In this document: piece after piece, positions 35,071-44,728 of the stretch | Numbering within the stretch: position 1 is the stretch's first letter | How the letters are laid out: every line of letters begins with the position of its first letter | NCBI GenBank assembly: GCA_018052735.1 | Contig: JAGPMT010000018.1 | Coordinates: 1-52,635 of the forward strand | Source of the DNA: Phycisphaerae bacterium | GTDB lineage: Bacteria > Planctomycetota > Phycisphaerae > Sedimentisphaerales > Anaerohalosphaeraceae | Direction of reading: 5' to 3' | Length of the DNA: 52,635 nt | Notes under the pieces: model-generated | What the model was told of the DNA's origin: nothing | The model's database searches: none | The model's input: only the letters and a program-made list of their open reading frames with translations | Translations under genes and position numbers: made by a program

Positions 35071-38000
35071 ATGCGGAAAAGTTTTCTCGATATAGCTTAT
35101 CTTGTATTAATTTTAGCTATTATTATCGGCTCAGCGCTTGGAGATTGTCCTAGCGGCGATATTACAGGCGACTGTATTGTCGACATAGATGACCTTTTTG
35201 TAGCTGCCGAAAATTGGCTGTCCAGCCAAATGCCCCTGCATTCTGGACTTATAGCACATTGGGGATTTGATGAACAGGCAGGAGAAACGGCGGCGGATTC
35301 AGCAGGGGGGCATACGGGACAGCTGTATGGCGAACCACAATGGGTACGCGATGAGGAGTTTCAGCGAGAGGCGCTGATTTTTGACGGCGTGGATGATTAT
35401 ATTGAAGTGCCGGACTACAAAGGCATTGCTGGTACAGCCAGCCGCACGTGTACCGCCTGGATTAAGACCAGCAAGACAAATTCTCACATTATCAATTGGG
35501 GTTTACAGTCACAGGAAGGGGGAATGTGGGCTGTTTTAGTCGGCGATACCGGCGCGCTTCGGGTACAAGTGAGCAACGGATATATTTACGGAGTTACCAA
35601 TATAGCTGACGGTGAGTGGCATCATATAGCGGTTGTGCTTCAAGGTGATGGTTCGCCCGATATCAGCGAAGCAATGCTGTTTGTTGATGGACTCAGTGAA
35701 ACCTCCATCGGCGGGGTTTTGGCCAAGCCGGTTAACACAGTCACTTCGGAAAACGTCAAGATAGGGGTGAATATCCTGAAAACTGCGTATCTGCAAGGCA
35801 GGCTTGATGAGGTGCAGATTTACAATCAGGCATTGAGGGAAGATGAGATTCTGCGCCTTTATCAAACGGGAAATGCCTTGACCCACAACCCGGATTTTAC
35901 AGGAGACGGCCGCGTGGATACAGAGGATTTCATCCCGCTGTCTGACCAGTGGCTTCGGGCTGAACCGGCTGTTATTATCAGCGAGTTTCTGGCTTCCAAT
36001 GATGCCGCTAATCCGCCGGACATTTCACAGGGACAAATACGCGACGGCAACGGGGAATCATCGGACTGGATTGAACTGTATAATCAAACCGATTTTCCGA
36101 TTGCTCTGGGCGGGTGGGGACTGACCGACAATGCCGGCAATCCTCTTATATGGCAGTTTCCATCTGGAACGGTATTAAGCGGACACAGTTATTTAATTGT
36201 ATTTGCTTCTGGAAAAGAGCAGAGCGATTATCCAAGCAATTATCCCTATGTGGACCCGCAGGGCTTCCTGCATACCAATTTTAAATTATCCGCTGACGGC
36301 GAATATCTGGCTCTAACCCGGCCGGACGGGACCGTTGAACATGCTTATGATTCGGTGCTCAACACAGTTTCGGGCCATTATGGATTTCCCCCTCAGGAGA
36401 AAAATATTTCTTACGGGATGCTTCATAATGAAGAATACTTTTTTGCTTTGCCATCGCCGGGACAATCCAACAGGAAGTCATTTTTGGGTTTTGTGGAGGC
36501 ACCAGAGTTCAGCCACGAGCGGGGTTTTTACGAAACTTCTTTTTGGCTGACGCTCAATACAAGCACGCCCGATGCGGTGATTCGCTATACCACCAACGGC
36601 ACAGATCCGACGCTTTCCAACGGGACAACCTATACCGGGCCTATTGCCGTCAGCGTTTCGACCAGTCCCGTCGGCCGCTGCATACGGGCGGCGGCATTCA
36701 AGCCTGGTTATCAAGCCAGTCCCATCAAAACCCGTACTTATCTAATGAAGGCCACCGAGTATATGAAAGGCCTGCCGGCAGTATGTTTGTCGGGCAGCCC
36801 GACACAGGTTTTTTATAACCCCAACGGCATTATGGCAATTGTCGGAGGAACATGGGTTAATGGTGTTTGGCAGCAGGTTAACTCTACGGATTACAATAAT
36901 GTACTCGGACACGGGATGGACTATGAGAGGCCTGTATCGATGGAATATATTCGAAGAACTGACGGGACGGAGTTTCAGGAGGATTGCGGCATTCGTGTCC
37001 ACGGCAGCGCCTGGATGCGTCCCCGTTATACGATTCCATCGGTTTCGGATGCCTGGTATGGAACCAGCAAATACAGTCTTCGCCTTTATTTCCGCAGCCG
37101 CTATGGAGACAATACATTCGCACATCCGATTCTGGAACAATTTCCTGAAGTGGATGAAATGGATACCTTTGTGCTCCGCGCCGGCCACAACGACCAGACC
37201 AATCCATTTGTTCGCGATGAAATGATTCGCCGGCTCCAGTATCAGATGGGCAATCAGACGGCGCGAGGGACATTTGTCAACCTTTACATCAACGGTGTGT
37301 ACAAAGGGTACTATAACCTCTGCGAGCGGATCAACGAAGATTATTGCCAAAAATGGTTCAACAGCGATAAGCCGTGGGATGTCGTCGGCTGGGTGGCGAC
37401 AGGCTATAGTTTTTATCTGGAAGCCCGCGACGGCGATACGAAGGCATTTGAAGATTTTATTAATTATGCAAAAAATAACAACTTGGCAAATCCCCTGTAT
37501 TATGCACAAGTTGAGCAGCAGATGGATATGCCGGCGTTTGTGGATTATATTATCGTGCAGACGTGGGGCGGCAACTGGGACTGGCCGCAGAATAACTGGA
37601 CGGCGGCAGCCGAACGTTCAGCTGCCCGCAAATGGCGATTCTTTGTCTGGGATGCAGAGGGATGCATGGACGGCGATACCAGCCGGAACCGCTTCAGTAA
37701 TTTGAATACGGATAACTCCCCTCTTTCGGTCTTGTATCGAGCTCTGAGCGTCAATCAGGATTTTAAGATTTTGTTTGCCGACCGTCTGCAGAAGCATTTT
37801 CTGGATGCCGGCGGGGCGATGACTCAAGCGAATCTCAAAGCCCTGTTCTGGCAGCTGGCCGGCGAGGTCAAAGGCGTTATACCCGATATTTCAACCTACA
37901 TTCCCAATACCTATATTCCTGTACGGGAAAGCATCTATTTTACACAATGCAGAAACCAAGATTTGTTTAAGTTTGCCGCGCCGCGTGTCTTTTTGTATGG

Positions 38001-40962
38001 CCGTGAGATACAGAAGGATTATGCCTTGCCCGGTGCGCAAATAACAATGCAAAATGCCGATGGCGTTTCCGGCGATATCTATTATACTCTGGACGGGAAA
38101 GACCCGCGGTTGACGCTGGTAGAACGTGCTAACACCGCCACAACGACGCTGGTGGCTGAAAATGCCTCCAAGCGGGTTTTGGTTCCCACAAAGGATATCG
38201 GAACGACATGGACACAGGTCAATTACGATGATTCATTGTGGAATGATGGCCTTCCGGCAGACAATTCTAAAACCGGCGGCGTCGGCTATGAAAGAAATCC
38301 CGGCGAGGCGACCAGCACTTTGCCATATGTCAGCTACAATGTTGAAAGCAAGATGTACAACAATTACACCTCGGCATATGTTCGCATACCCTTTATAGTC
38401 GATGCAGGCCAAATGCAGAGCTGGAATTATCTGAGTCTGAAAATGCGCTATGATGACGGTTTCGTTGCTTATATCAACGGTACGGAGGTCTGCCGGGTCG
38501 GCATCAGCGGCACGCCGGCGTGGAATTCGACAGCACCTTCACACGAAAACAGCTCGCTGGAGACATTTATCATCAGCAATTATCTGTATCTTCTTCAGCC
38601 GGGATTGAATATTCTGGCTATTCACGGAGCGAATTACTCCAAAAACAGCAGTGATTTTCTTGTATCTGCCATTCTTGAGGCAGGTTATGATTCAGCCAAC
38701 GGCATTGCTCCTTCGGCGCAGAAATATACTGGGCCTATCAGCCTGTCCAAAAGTGTGCATATCAAAGCCCGAACGCTCAGCGGGACACAATGGGGCGCAC
38801 TGCGGGAAGCTTTTGTGTCTGTGGGAACCATCAGCGACAATTTGCGCATCTCGGAATTTTTGTATAATCCAGATGGTGATCCAAACGAGGAATTTATCGA
38901 ACTGACCAATATCGGCACAACTCCTTTGAACCTCAATCAGGTCAGCTTTACCAAAGGAATTCAATATACCTTTGGCGATACTGTTATTAATCCCGGTCAA
39001 TATCTGCTGCTGGCTGCCGACAAGACGGTTTTTGAAAACCGCTATGGAACCGGTCTTCCTGTTGTCGGCGAGTATGCCGGTAAGCTGGACAATGCAGGGG
39101 AGACCATTCAAATCAGTGATATACTGGGCAATCCTATCCAGACGGTTAATTATAAAGACAGCTGGTATGAAATTGCCGACAGCGACGGTTTTTCGCTGAC
39201 GGCAGTTGATCCAGCGTATGAAATACCCATTTCAAGTGACGATCTGGCTGCCCATTGGAAATTTGATGAAACTACGGGCACTACCGTCTATGATATGGCA
39301 GGGCTTCATCATGGGACGATTTACAATATGCAGGATACCGCACGGGTTTATGGCGCCAAAGAAAATGCCCTGCTTTTTGATGGGACCAATGATTACATTG
39401 CTGTCGGCGGCTATAAAGGTATCAGCGGCTCCGCCAGCCGGACATGTACAGCATGGATCAGAACCGGTACGGTTATGTCTCAAATAATCAGCTGGGGTGA
39501 GCTCCAAACAGGCCGCAAATGGGCTGTACGCGTCAACGATGACGGTACGCTGCGGGCCGAAGTGCAGGAGGGATATATTTACGGAACGACCCCGGTAGCA
39601 GATAACCAATGGCACCATGTGGCAGTCGTACTGATCGATGACGGTTCGCCGGACATCAGCGAGGCAATTCTTTACGTCGATGGAAAAGCTGAGACGACTT
39701 TCGGCGGTATTCAGGCCCGTGCAGTTAATACCGCCACTGTCAGTGATGTTCTTATCGGAGTCAATCTGAACGGGACGGCGTTCTTCCAAGGTCTTATGGA
39801 TGACCTGCGGATATACAGCCGGGCGTTGACAGCTGACGAGATAGCTGCAATGATAGCCCAGGTAAACTGGGACAGCAAGGACCTCTGGCGCCCGAGTGCA
39901 GTTCGGGGCGGAACGCCCGGACGCGATGAAACACCAACCGAACGAGTGCCGCTACCGGGGGCGATTGTCATCAATGAGCTGCTGGCTCACTCCCATGCCG
40001 GCCTGCCCGACTGGATAGAATTATACAATACGACAAATCAGGCTATTGACATCAGCGGCTGGTTTTTGTCTGACAGCTTCAGCAGCCAAACGAATCGCAA
40101 GAAATACCGGATACCCGATGGGACTATCCTGACTCCGGCTAATCCGTACTATGTGCTGGAAGAGACTGCGTTTAACAATATCTCCGATGCCGGCTGCCGC
40201 ATTCCCTTTGCCCTGAGCGAAGGCGGCGACACGCTGTATCTCCAATCGGCCAATGGAGAAGAACTAACCGGCTACTTCACAAAAGAAGAATTCGGGGCGA
40301 CCGCATCCGGTGTTACGCTGGGGCGTTTTCAGAAGAGCACCGGGACGTGGAACTTCGTCCCCATGAGTGTTCCCACCAAAGGTGCAGATAATGCTTACCC
40401 GCTGGTTGGTCCGGTTATCATAACGGAGATTATGTATAACCCGGGGCCAAATCCCATTGATCAAGACTATGAATTTCTGGAACTGATGAATATCAGCAGT
40501 CAGCCCGTCCGTACGGCCAGTTATGTGAGTACGTATACCAGTCCAGACATACATATAGAAGAGTGGATTCCATGGCGATTTACAAACGGCATCGAATTTG
40601 AATTTCCTTTGGACCTTCAGCTGGAGCCGGGCCAGCGGATTCTTCTTGTTAAAAAGCTTAGCAGTTTTAACAGCCGCTATACCGGTGTTCCGGCAGGAAC
40701 CGTCATTTTTCAATGGACCAGCGGCAGCTTGGCTAATGAAGGCGAAACCCTCCAGCTGGCAATGGCCGGCGATCAGGAATACCAGAAGGAACGGTATTAT
40801 ATACGTGAAGATCGAGTCAATTATGATGACCAATCACCATGGCCGACTCAGGCAAATGGAACAGGTCTGTCTCTGACTCATCTGCGGCCAATGGAAACTG
40901 GAAATAATTACACAAATGATCCCGTCCATTGGAAAGCTCTAAACCCCACTCCAGGCTGGTAG
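35071..40962 (+). CDS. Giant CotH / LamG / lamin-tail secreted protein with dockerin-like units
   Basis: 1963 residues; start ATG 35071 with GGGG before it and a promoter at 34987-35015. A signal peptide (SFLDIAYLVLILAIIIGSAL) is followed at once by a dockerin-like unit (GDITGDCIVDIDD, AENWL). Then come LamG 1 (about 57-267), a second dockerin-like unit (FTGDGRVDTEDF, DQWL), lamin-tail domain 1 (ISEFLASND, DWIELYN) and a chitobiase-type Ig domain (YTTNGTDPTLSNGT). A CotH-kinase-like domain (about 620-943) has GIRVHGSAWMRPRY, NLYINGVYKGYYNLCERI and FVWDAEGCMDGD. Lamin-tail 2, LamG 2 (about 1390-1597), and lamin-tails 3 and 4 follow. CotH phosphorylates proteins in spores; here a surface role is inferred. 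The two LamG copies are close relatives, suggesting internal duplication. Confidence 0.85.
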   Translation: MRKSFLDIAYLVLILAIIIGSALGDCPSGDITGDCIVDIDDLFVAAENWLSSQMPLHSGLIAHWGFDEQAGETAADSAGGHTGQLYGEPQWVRDEEFQREALIFDGVDDYIEVPDYKGIAGTASRTCTAWIKTSKTNSHIINWGLQSQEGGMWAVLVGDTGALRVQVSNGYIYGVTNIADGEWHHIAVVLQGDGSPDISEAMLFVDGLSETSIGGVLAKPVNTVTSENVKIGVNILKTAYLQGRLDEVQIYNQALREDEILRLYQTGNALTHNPDFTGDGRVDTEDFIPLSDQWLRAEPAVIISEFLASNDAANPPDISQGQIRDGNGESSDWIELYNQTDFPIALGGWGLTDNAGNPLIWQFPSGTVLSGHSYLIVFASGKEQSDYPSNYPYVDPQGFLHTNFKLSADGEYLALTRPDGTVEHAYDSVLNTVSGHYGFPPQEKNISYGMLHNEEYFFALPSPGQSNRKSFLGFVEAPEFSHERGFYETSFWLTLNTSTPDAVIRYTTNGTDPTLSNGTTYTGPIAVSVSTSPVGRCIRAAAFKPGYQASPIKTRTYLMKATEYMKGLPAVCLSGSPTQVFYNPNGIMAIVGGTWVNGVWQQVNSTDYNNVLGHGMDYERPVSMEYIRRTDGTEFQEDCGIRVHGSAWMRPRYTIPSVSDAWYGTSKYSLRLYFRSRYGDNTFAHPILEQFPEVDEMDTFVLRAGHNDQTNPFVRDEMIRRLQYQMGNQTARGTFVNLYINGVYKGYYNLCERINEDYCQKWFNSDKPWDVVGWVATGYSFYLEARDGDTKAFEDFINYAKNNNLANPLYYAQVEQQMDMPAFVDYIIVQTWGGNWDWPQNNWTAAAERSAARKWRFFVWDAEGCMDGDTSRNRFSNLNTDNSPLSVLYRALSVNQDFKILFADRLQKHFLDAGGAMTQANLKALFWQLAGEVKGVIPDISTYIPNTYIPVRESIYFTQCRNQDLFKFAAPRVFLYGREIQKDYALPGAQITMQNADGVSGDIYYTLDGKDPRLTLVERANTATTTLVAENASKRVLVPTKDIGTTWTQVNYDDSLWNDGLPADNSKTGGVGYERNPGEATSTLPYVSYNVESKMYNNYTSAYVRIPFIVDAGQMQSWNYLSLKMRYDDGFVAYINGTEVCRVGISGTPAWNSTAPSHENSSLETFIISNYLYLLQPGLNILAIHGANYSKNSSDFLVSAILEAGYDSANGIAPSAQKYTGPISLSKSVHIKARTLSGTQWGALREAFVSVGTISDNLRISEFLYNPDGDPNEEFIELTNIGTTPLNLNQVSFTKGIQYTFGDTVINPGQYLLLAADKTVFENRYGTGLPVVGEYAGKLDNAGETIQISDILGNPIQTVNYKDSWYEIADSDGFSLTAVDPAYEIPISSDDLAAHWKFDETTGTTVYDMAGLHHGTIYNMQDTARVYGAKENALLFDGTNDYIAVGGYKGISGSASRTCTAWIRTGTVMSQIISWGELQTGRKWAVRVNDDGTLRAEVQEGYIYGTTPVADNQWHHVAVVLIDDGSPDISEAILYVDGKAETTFGGIQARAVNTATVSDVLIGVNLNGTAFFQGLMDDLRIYSRALTADEIAAMIAQVNWDSKDLWRPSAVRGGTPGRDETPTERVPLPGAIVINELLAHSHAGLPDWIELYNTTNQAIDISGWFLSDSFSSQTNRKKYRIPDGTILTPANPYYVLEETAFNNISDAGCRIPFALSEGGDTLYLQSANGEELTGYFTKEEFGATASGVTLGRFQKSTGTWNFVPMSVPTKGADNAYPLVGPVIITEIMYNPGPNPIDQDYEFLELMNISSQPVRTASYVSTYTSPDIHIEEWIPWRFTNGIEFEFPLDLQLEPGQRILLVKKLSSFNSRYTGVPAGTVIFQWTSGSLANEGETLQLAMAGDQEYQKERYYIREDRVNYDDQSPWPTQANGTGLSLTHLRPMETGNNYTNDPVHWKALNPTPGW

Positions 40963-41019
40963 CAGTTGCCGATGGACGGCTCAACTGTAAAAACTTCTGG
41001 GATCTCGGCGTTTGGGATT

Positions 41020-44000
41020 TTATTTTTTTGCAGCCAGAATCTGCACAGGGCCTAATAGGCCGGATTCCAAAAGGGTCCATTGAGGCGTAACGCGGATATT
41101 TGTTTTGGTACGCCGCTGGTCAGCAGGCAAATCACGATCGCCTATCAGCCGGTTGCGCCACGAGTTAATAACATCGACTTCCAGACGGTTTTTGCCGGCT
41201 TTGATAATAGTTGAGATTTCTGCTCGAAACGGCGGCGTCCAGACAATGCCTAAATCCTGCCCATTGAGACGAATCCTGGCGATGCCGATATCCTCTACAC
41301 GTCCTAAATCAAGCCAGTATGTTGTGGCCTGATTGTCCGGCTGATGTTCGAATACAAAATCGGTTTCGTAAATGGCCTTGCCAGAATAGAATCGAATATT
41401 TTCATCCGGATGCTCTGTCCAGCTTATCAGACGTTCAAAGACTGTCTCTGACGGACCGCCCCAGATCGGATCAAAATGTACACGCCACGGACCGGCTATC
41501 GTCAAAACAGGTTGGCAGTCGAAATAATTTGCTGTCTGCACCCCAGCTTCCGGCATAGTTTTGTCTTGGAAGAGGACGAATAGCGATCCATAGGGCTCAA
41601 ATCGCAGGGGGATTTCTGTCTGACTGCCGGTCTGCCTTTGGAGTATATTCCGGCGGATTTGCCCTGTCAGCGGATTCCAAAGCTCAGCCTGCCGGTCAGT
41701 TATACGGAATCTGCAGACGGCAGTCTGCATCTGTTCAGTCTGGTTGCAGACGAAGTAGATATCCATTCCATCTATTGTATAATGGATATAATCAAGCGCC
41801 GCATCTGCAGCGGCTTGGTACTCGAAATCAGGCAGGATGCCGTCATCGATAAGGACTTGGCGGGCCGTTTTACCCCAGATGACCCGTCCGCTGCCGACTT
41901 GCTGCTGCCCCTTTTCCGAAGGATGAACAGGCCAAAGCTGTTCGGCCAGTAATTTGAATTTTTCCTGCGCCGCCTGTCCGCCGGTCAGGGAAACCAGCCG
42001 CTGGGGTTTCGGGCCAAGTACGGTGGCGCCTTGACGGACAAGCTGGTCGATTTTTTCCAGGGCCGCCAGGGACAGCACCTTGTGGTCCGGCAGCACCAAT
42101 AGCCGATAGCGCAGGCCGCCGGGAACTGTAATACGTCCGTCTTCGACATTCAGCTGCAGCAGGATCTCCTCATTGGTCAGGTCATAGTCAAATCCCGGCA
42201 GCACTTTAGCAGGATCGTCTTCCTTGAGGCGGGCTACATTGGGTATATGGTCACCGTAGTAATACAATACATCCGCTTCAAATAGTCCCTTCTGCAGAAG
42301 ATACTGGCAGCGCGCGATATACTCAAAAAAAGCATCCGAATAGTCCCACCAAGTTACTTGGGGATTGATATGCGTACCAGCGAAATATTCCTGTCCGGGA
42401 AGCCCCATCGAGGGCGGCGAGCAGGTAAAAGTGTGCAGAAAAATCAGGTTCAGTCCGGAGCAGAATTCATGATCCATACTGGGCTTCTGGGATTTCCACA
42501 ACACATCATTCCAATGCGGTCCGATGGATGTAAACGACTCCGCACCGACAAGCGGCCGGCCGTAAATATGGGCTGCCGAAGCCGCCTGCTTAACATAAAA
42601 GCGGTCCACCGGCCGAGGCCGATGCGGTGAGGGTACCCAGAACTCGCTCATCATCATATCGCTGCGTCCGAGGCATTTAATAGCATCAAACGGTCCGGCG
42701 TGGGGGCCGCCTGATTCGGGCTGAATACCCAGACTGTGCTGATGCGCCAGATCGGCAAAGACCTGATAATGATTGTCCGCAACACAGTCGCCGATGGTCT
42801 TGCGGAAGTCAGCCAGAAAGGCATTGCTGGCAATCCGGCTGTCAACAATTTTTCCGGCAATCACCGGAAGATAGACAATCGGATCATACCCGCGGCGCTT
42901 CTGAAACTCAGCAGCAAAGCTGTCTGTCCAGTTCATTCCTCCGCACTCCCAGCTGTCTGTCTGAAGATATTTAAGCGTGCGTCCAACCGAAGGGCCGATA
43001 TCTGCCAGCAGCGGCTCCACTACTTCATTCCAGTACACCCGAAAGGTATCGGCATTCATATAATCCAGCACGCGTCCTTCCCAGCCTTGGCTGGAAGTAC
43101 TGACACGAGCCTCTGTAGGCGTAAAGCCGCATCGCAGAATTGTCCAGCGGCCTTGGGGAATCTGCCAATGCAGCCGGCCTTCGGCATCCAGCTTATCTGT
43201 CAGATTAAGAATCTCTTCCGTGTGGACATCTTCTTCGCCTTCCTGCGGCGGCTCATCATCCAGCAAAAATCGGCAATCCGGAGCTGACATGCCCAATTCT
43301 TCATACATTGCTTTGAGTTCTAAATTCTGAATCGGCTTGCGAGCCGACGGCCGCAGCAGATTGCGTCCCTGTTCATCCAGCAAAGCGATTTCTGCAATCT
43401 GGACATTGCGGGGAGTCTCGGGGTAACGCGGGTCAAAGGCACCGGTAATGACCAGACGAATATGGCGGACTGCTGCGGATTCAAACGTTTCCTGATAGAT
43501 ATCATCTTTCATCTCAAATGAACAAATAGATTCAAAACTTTGACCGTCTCTGGAGACCTGCAATTGGCATTTACGAGGACCATATCCCTTGCGGGGTGTA
43601 ATCTGAAGGCCTCTAATCCGAGCGGATTTTTCCAGAGATATTAGCAGATGCTGCGGCCGATTGACGGCAGGCCCCAGCTGGGGCTGGTCAGTGCCGCTGA
43701 CCCAATATGTCGCCGGATTGCCGTCAGCGGCGTTAGCGGCAGGGTAATCGGTCTGCTGAAAACTGGCGGTTAATTGAGCCGCTGATGCCGGCTTGACAGG
43801 CCATGCCAGTACGGCGATATCCCGATAGAAATTGTCGATTGTGGGGGGCTGGGGCAATTTATCAGCAAATACTGCTGGGCCCGAAACTTCTATTTCTGAA
43901 AATGTCAGCCGCTTTGCCGCCAGCTGAGGTGTGATTGACGGCCCGCCCAGATTCCAGCCGCTCTGGATACTCAAACCCAGCTCCAAACCCAGCCGCTCTG

Positions 44001-44352
44001 CTTCTCGGACGGCATGGGTGAGCAGTTGCCGCCAGGCCTCAGACGCGTAACGGGGACCAGCCGGAACCTGCCGATTGCCGCGCTGCTCTGCCCCGCCGGC
44101 ATCAAAAATCAGCGCTCCGCTGAATCCCTTGGCTTTCATTGCCTCAAGGTCGCGGGTGATGGCTTCTTTGGTAACATTGCTGTTGAGCCACCACCACCAG
44201 CATCGCACGCCATATTCCTGCGGGGGATTTGAAAACTCTTGCGGCATTACAGCTTTATTGTGTGCCGTAGAGGATGCATCTGCTGATTGGCAGAATAAAA
44301 ATCCAAGGATTGCCAAAGCAAATCCAGACAAAGTTGCAGCCGATTTGTGCAT
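41020..44352 (-). CDS. Secreted GH106-like alpha-L-rhamnosidase
   Basis: 1110 residues with a signal peptide (LSGFALAILGFLFCQSADA). The opening 'WWWLNSNVTKEAITRDLEAMKAKGFSGA' type, with GLELGLSIQSGWNLGGPSIT, is characteristic of the GH106 rhamnosidase family. A discoidin-like carbohydrate-binding domain is inserted at about 190-310 (YPAANAADGNPATYWVSG, and RGLQITPRKGYGPRKCQLQVS). The catalytic region follows (TDSWECGGMNWTDSFAAEFQKR). The C-terminus is a beta-sandwich with GIARIRLNGQDLGIVWTPPF. It should remove rhamnose from plant or algal polysaccharides in the periplasm or outside. It lies next to the CotH/LamG gene, converging with it. GH2-like or other glycosidase activity cannot be excluded. 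Confidence 0.82.
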   Translation of the reverse strand: MHKSAATLSGFALAILGFLFCQSADASSTAHNKAVMPQEFSNPPQEYGVRCWWWWLNSNVTKEAITRDLEAMKAKGFSGALIFDAGGAEQRGNRQVPAGPRYASEAWRQLLTHAVREAERLGLELGLSIQSGWNLGGPSITPQLAAKRLTFSEIEVSGPAVFADKLPQPPTIDNFYRDIAVLAWPVKPASAAQLTASFQQTDYPAANAADGNPATYWVSGTDQPQLGPAVNRPQHLLISLEKSARIRGLQITPRKGYGPRKCQLQVSRDGQSFESICSFEMKDDIYQETFESAAVRHIRLVITGAFDPRYPETPRNVQIAEIALLDEQGRNLLRPSARKPIQNLELKAMYEELGMSAPDCRFLLDDEPPQEGEEDVHTEEILNLTDKLDAEGRLHWQIPQGRWTILRCGFTPTEARVSTSSQGWEGRVLDYMNADTFRVYWNEVVEPLLADIGPSVGRTLKYLQTDSWECGGMNWTDSFAAEFQKRRGYDPIVYLPVIAGKIVDSRIASNAFLADFRKTIGDCVADNHYQVFADLAHQHSLGIQPESGGPHAGPFDAIKCLGRSDMMMSEFWVPSPHRPRPVDRFYVKQAASAAHIYGRPLVGAESFTSIGPHWNDVLWKSQKPSMDHEFCSGLNLIFLHTFTCSPPSMGLPGQEYFAGTHINPQVTWWDYSDAFFEYIARCQYLLQKGLFEADVLYYYGDHIPNVARLKEDDPAKVLPGFDYDLTNEEILLQLNVEDGRITVPGGLRYRLLVLPDHKVLSLAALEKIDQLVRQGATVLGPKPQRLVSLTGGQAAQEKFKLLAEQLWPVHPSEKGQQQVGSGRVIWGKTARQVLIDDGILPDFEYQAAADAALDYIHYTIDGMDIYFVCNQTEQMQTAVCRFRITDRQAELWNPLTGQIRRNILQRQTGSQTEIPLRFEPYGSLFVLFQDKTMPEAGVQTANYFDCQPVLTIAGPWRVHFDPIWGGPSETVFERLISWTEHPDENIRFYSGKAIYETDFVFEHQPDNQATTYWLDLGRVEDIGIARIRLNGQDLGIVWTPPFRAEISTIIKAGKNRLEVDVINSWRNRLIGDRDLPADQRRTKTNIRVTPQWTLLESGLLGPVQILAAKK

Positions 44353-44728
44353 GGTGTACCTTTCGTTTGTAAAAACTCAGCTAAACGTTTTATAGCAGCC
44401 CGCAGAATTACCCATCAGATGCCGGTTAAGTATCGCATTGAAACTTTATGCCAATAGGTCATATCATCCCATAGCAAAGTATTATAGGGCAAACAAATGC
44501 CGATAGCAATAAACCGGTTTGTTGCCGAAAAGACCTCTCAGGCAGAAACGGTATATTTCATGCTGCTCATTTTCCGCAGAAAATCTTCGGGGCCGCATCA
44601 TTTTGGAAGATGAATTGCAATTTAGATGCTTTTGTAAAAAGGTTCCGCGTTAGCTCATCTGAAATCCGAGTCTGTCTTATCCATGGATGGTTAATCAGCA
44701 TAAATATGGGGGCCCAAAGCAGCCAAGA
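44353..44728. other. Intergenic gap, no gene seen
   Basis: 376 bases between the GH106-like gene and the end of secA, both on the minus strand. No frame with a ribosome-binding site, no clear terminator and no RNA structure were found. It presumably contains the promoter of the GH106-like gene, but no strong boxes stand out. Confidence 0.5.
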
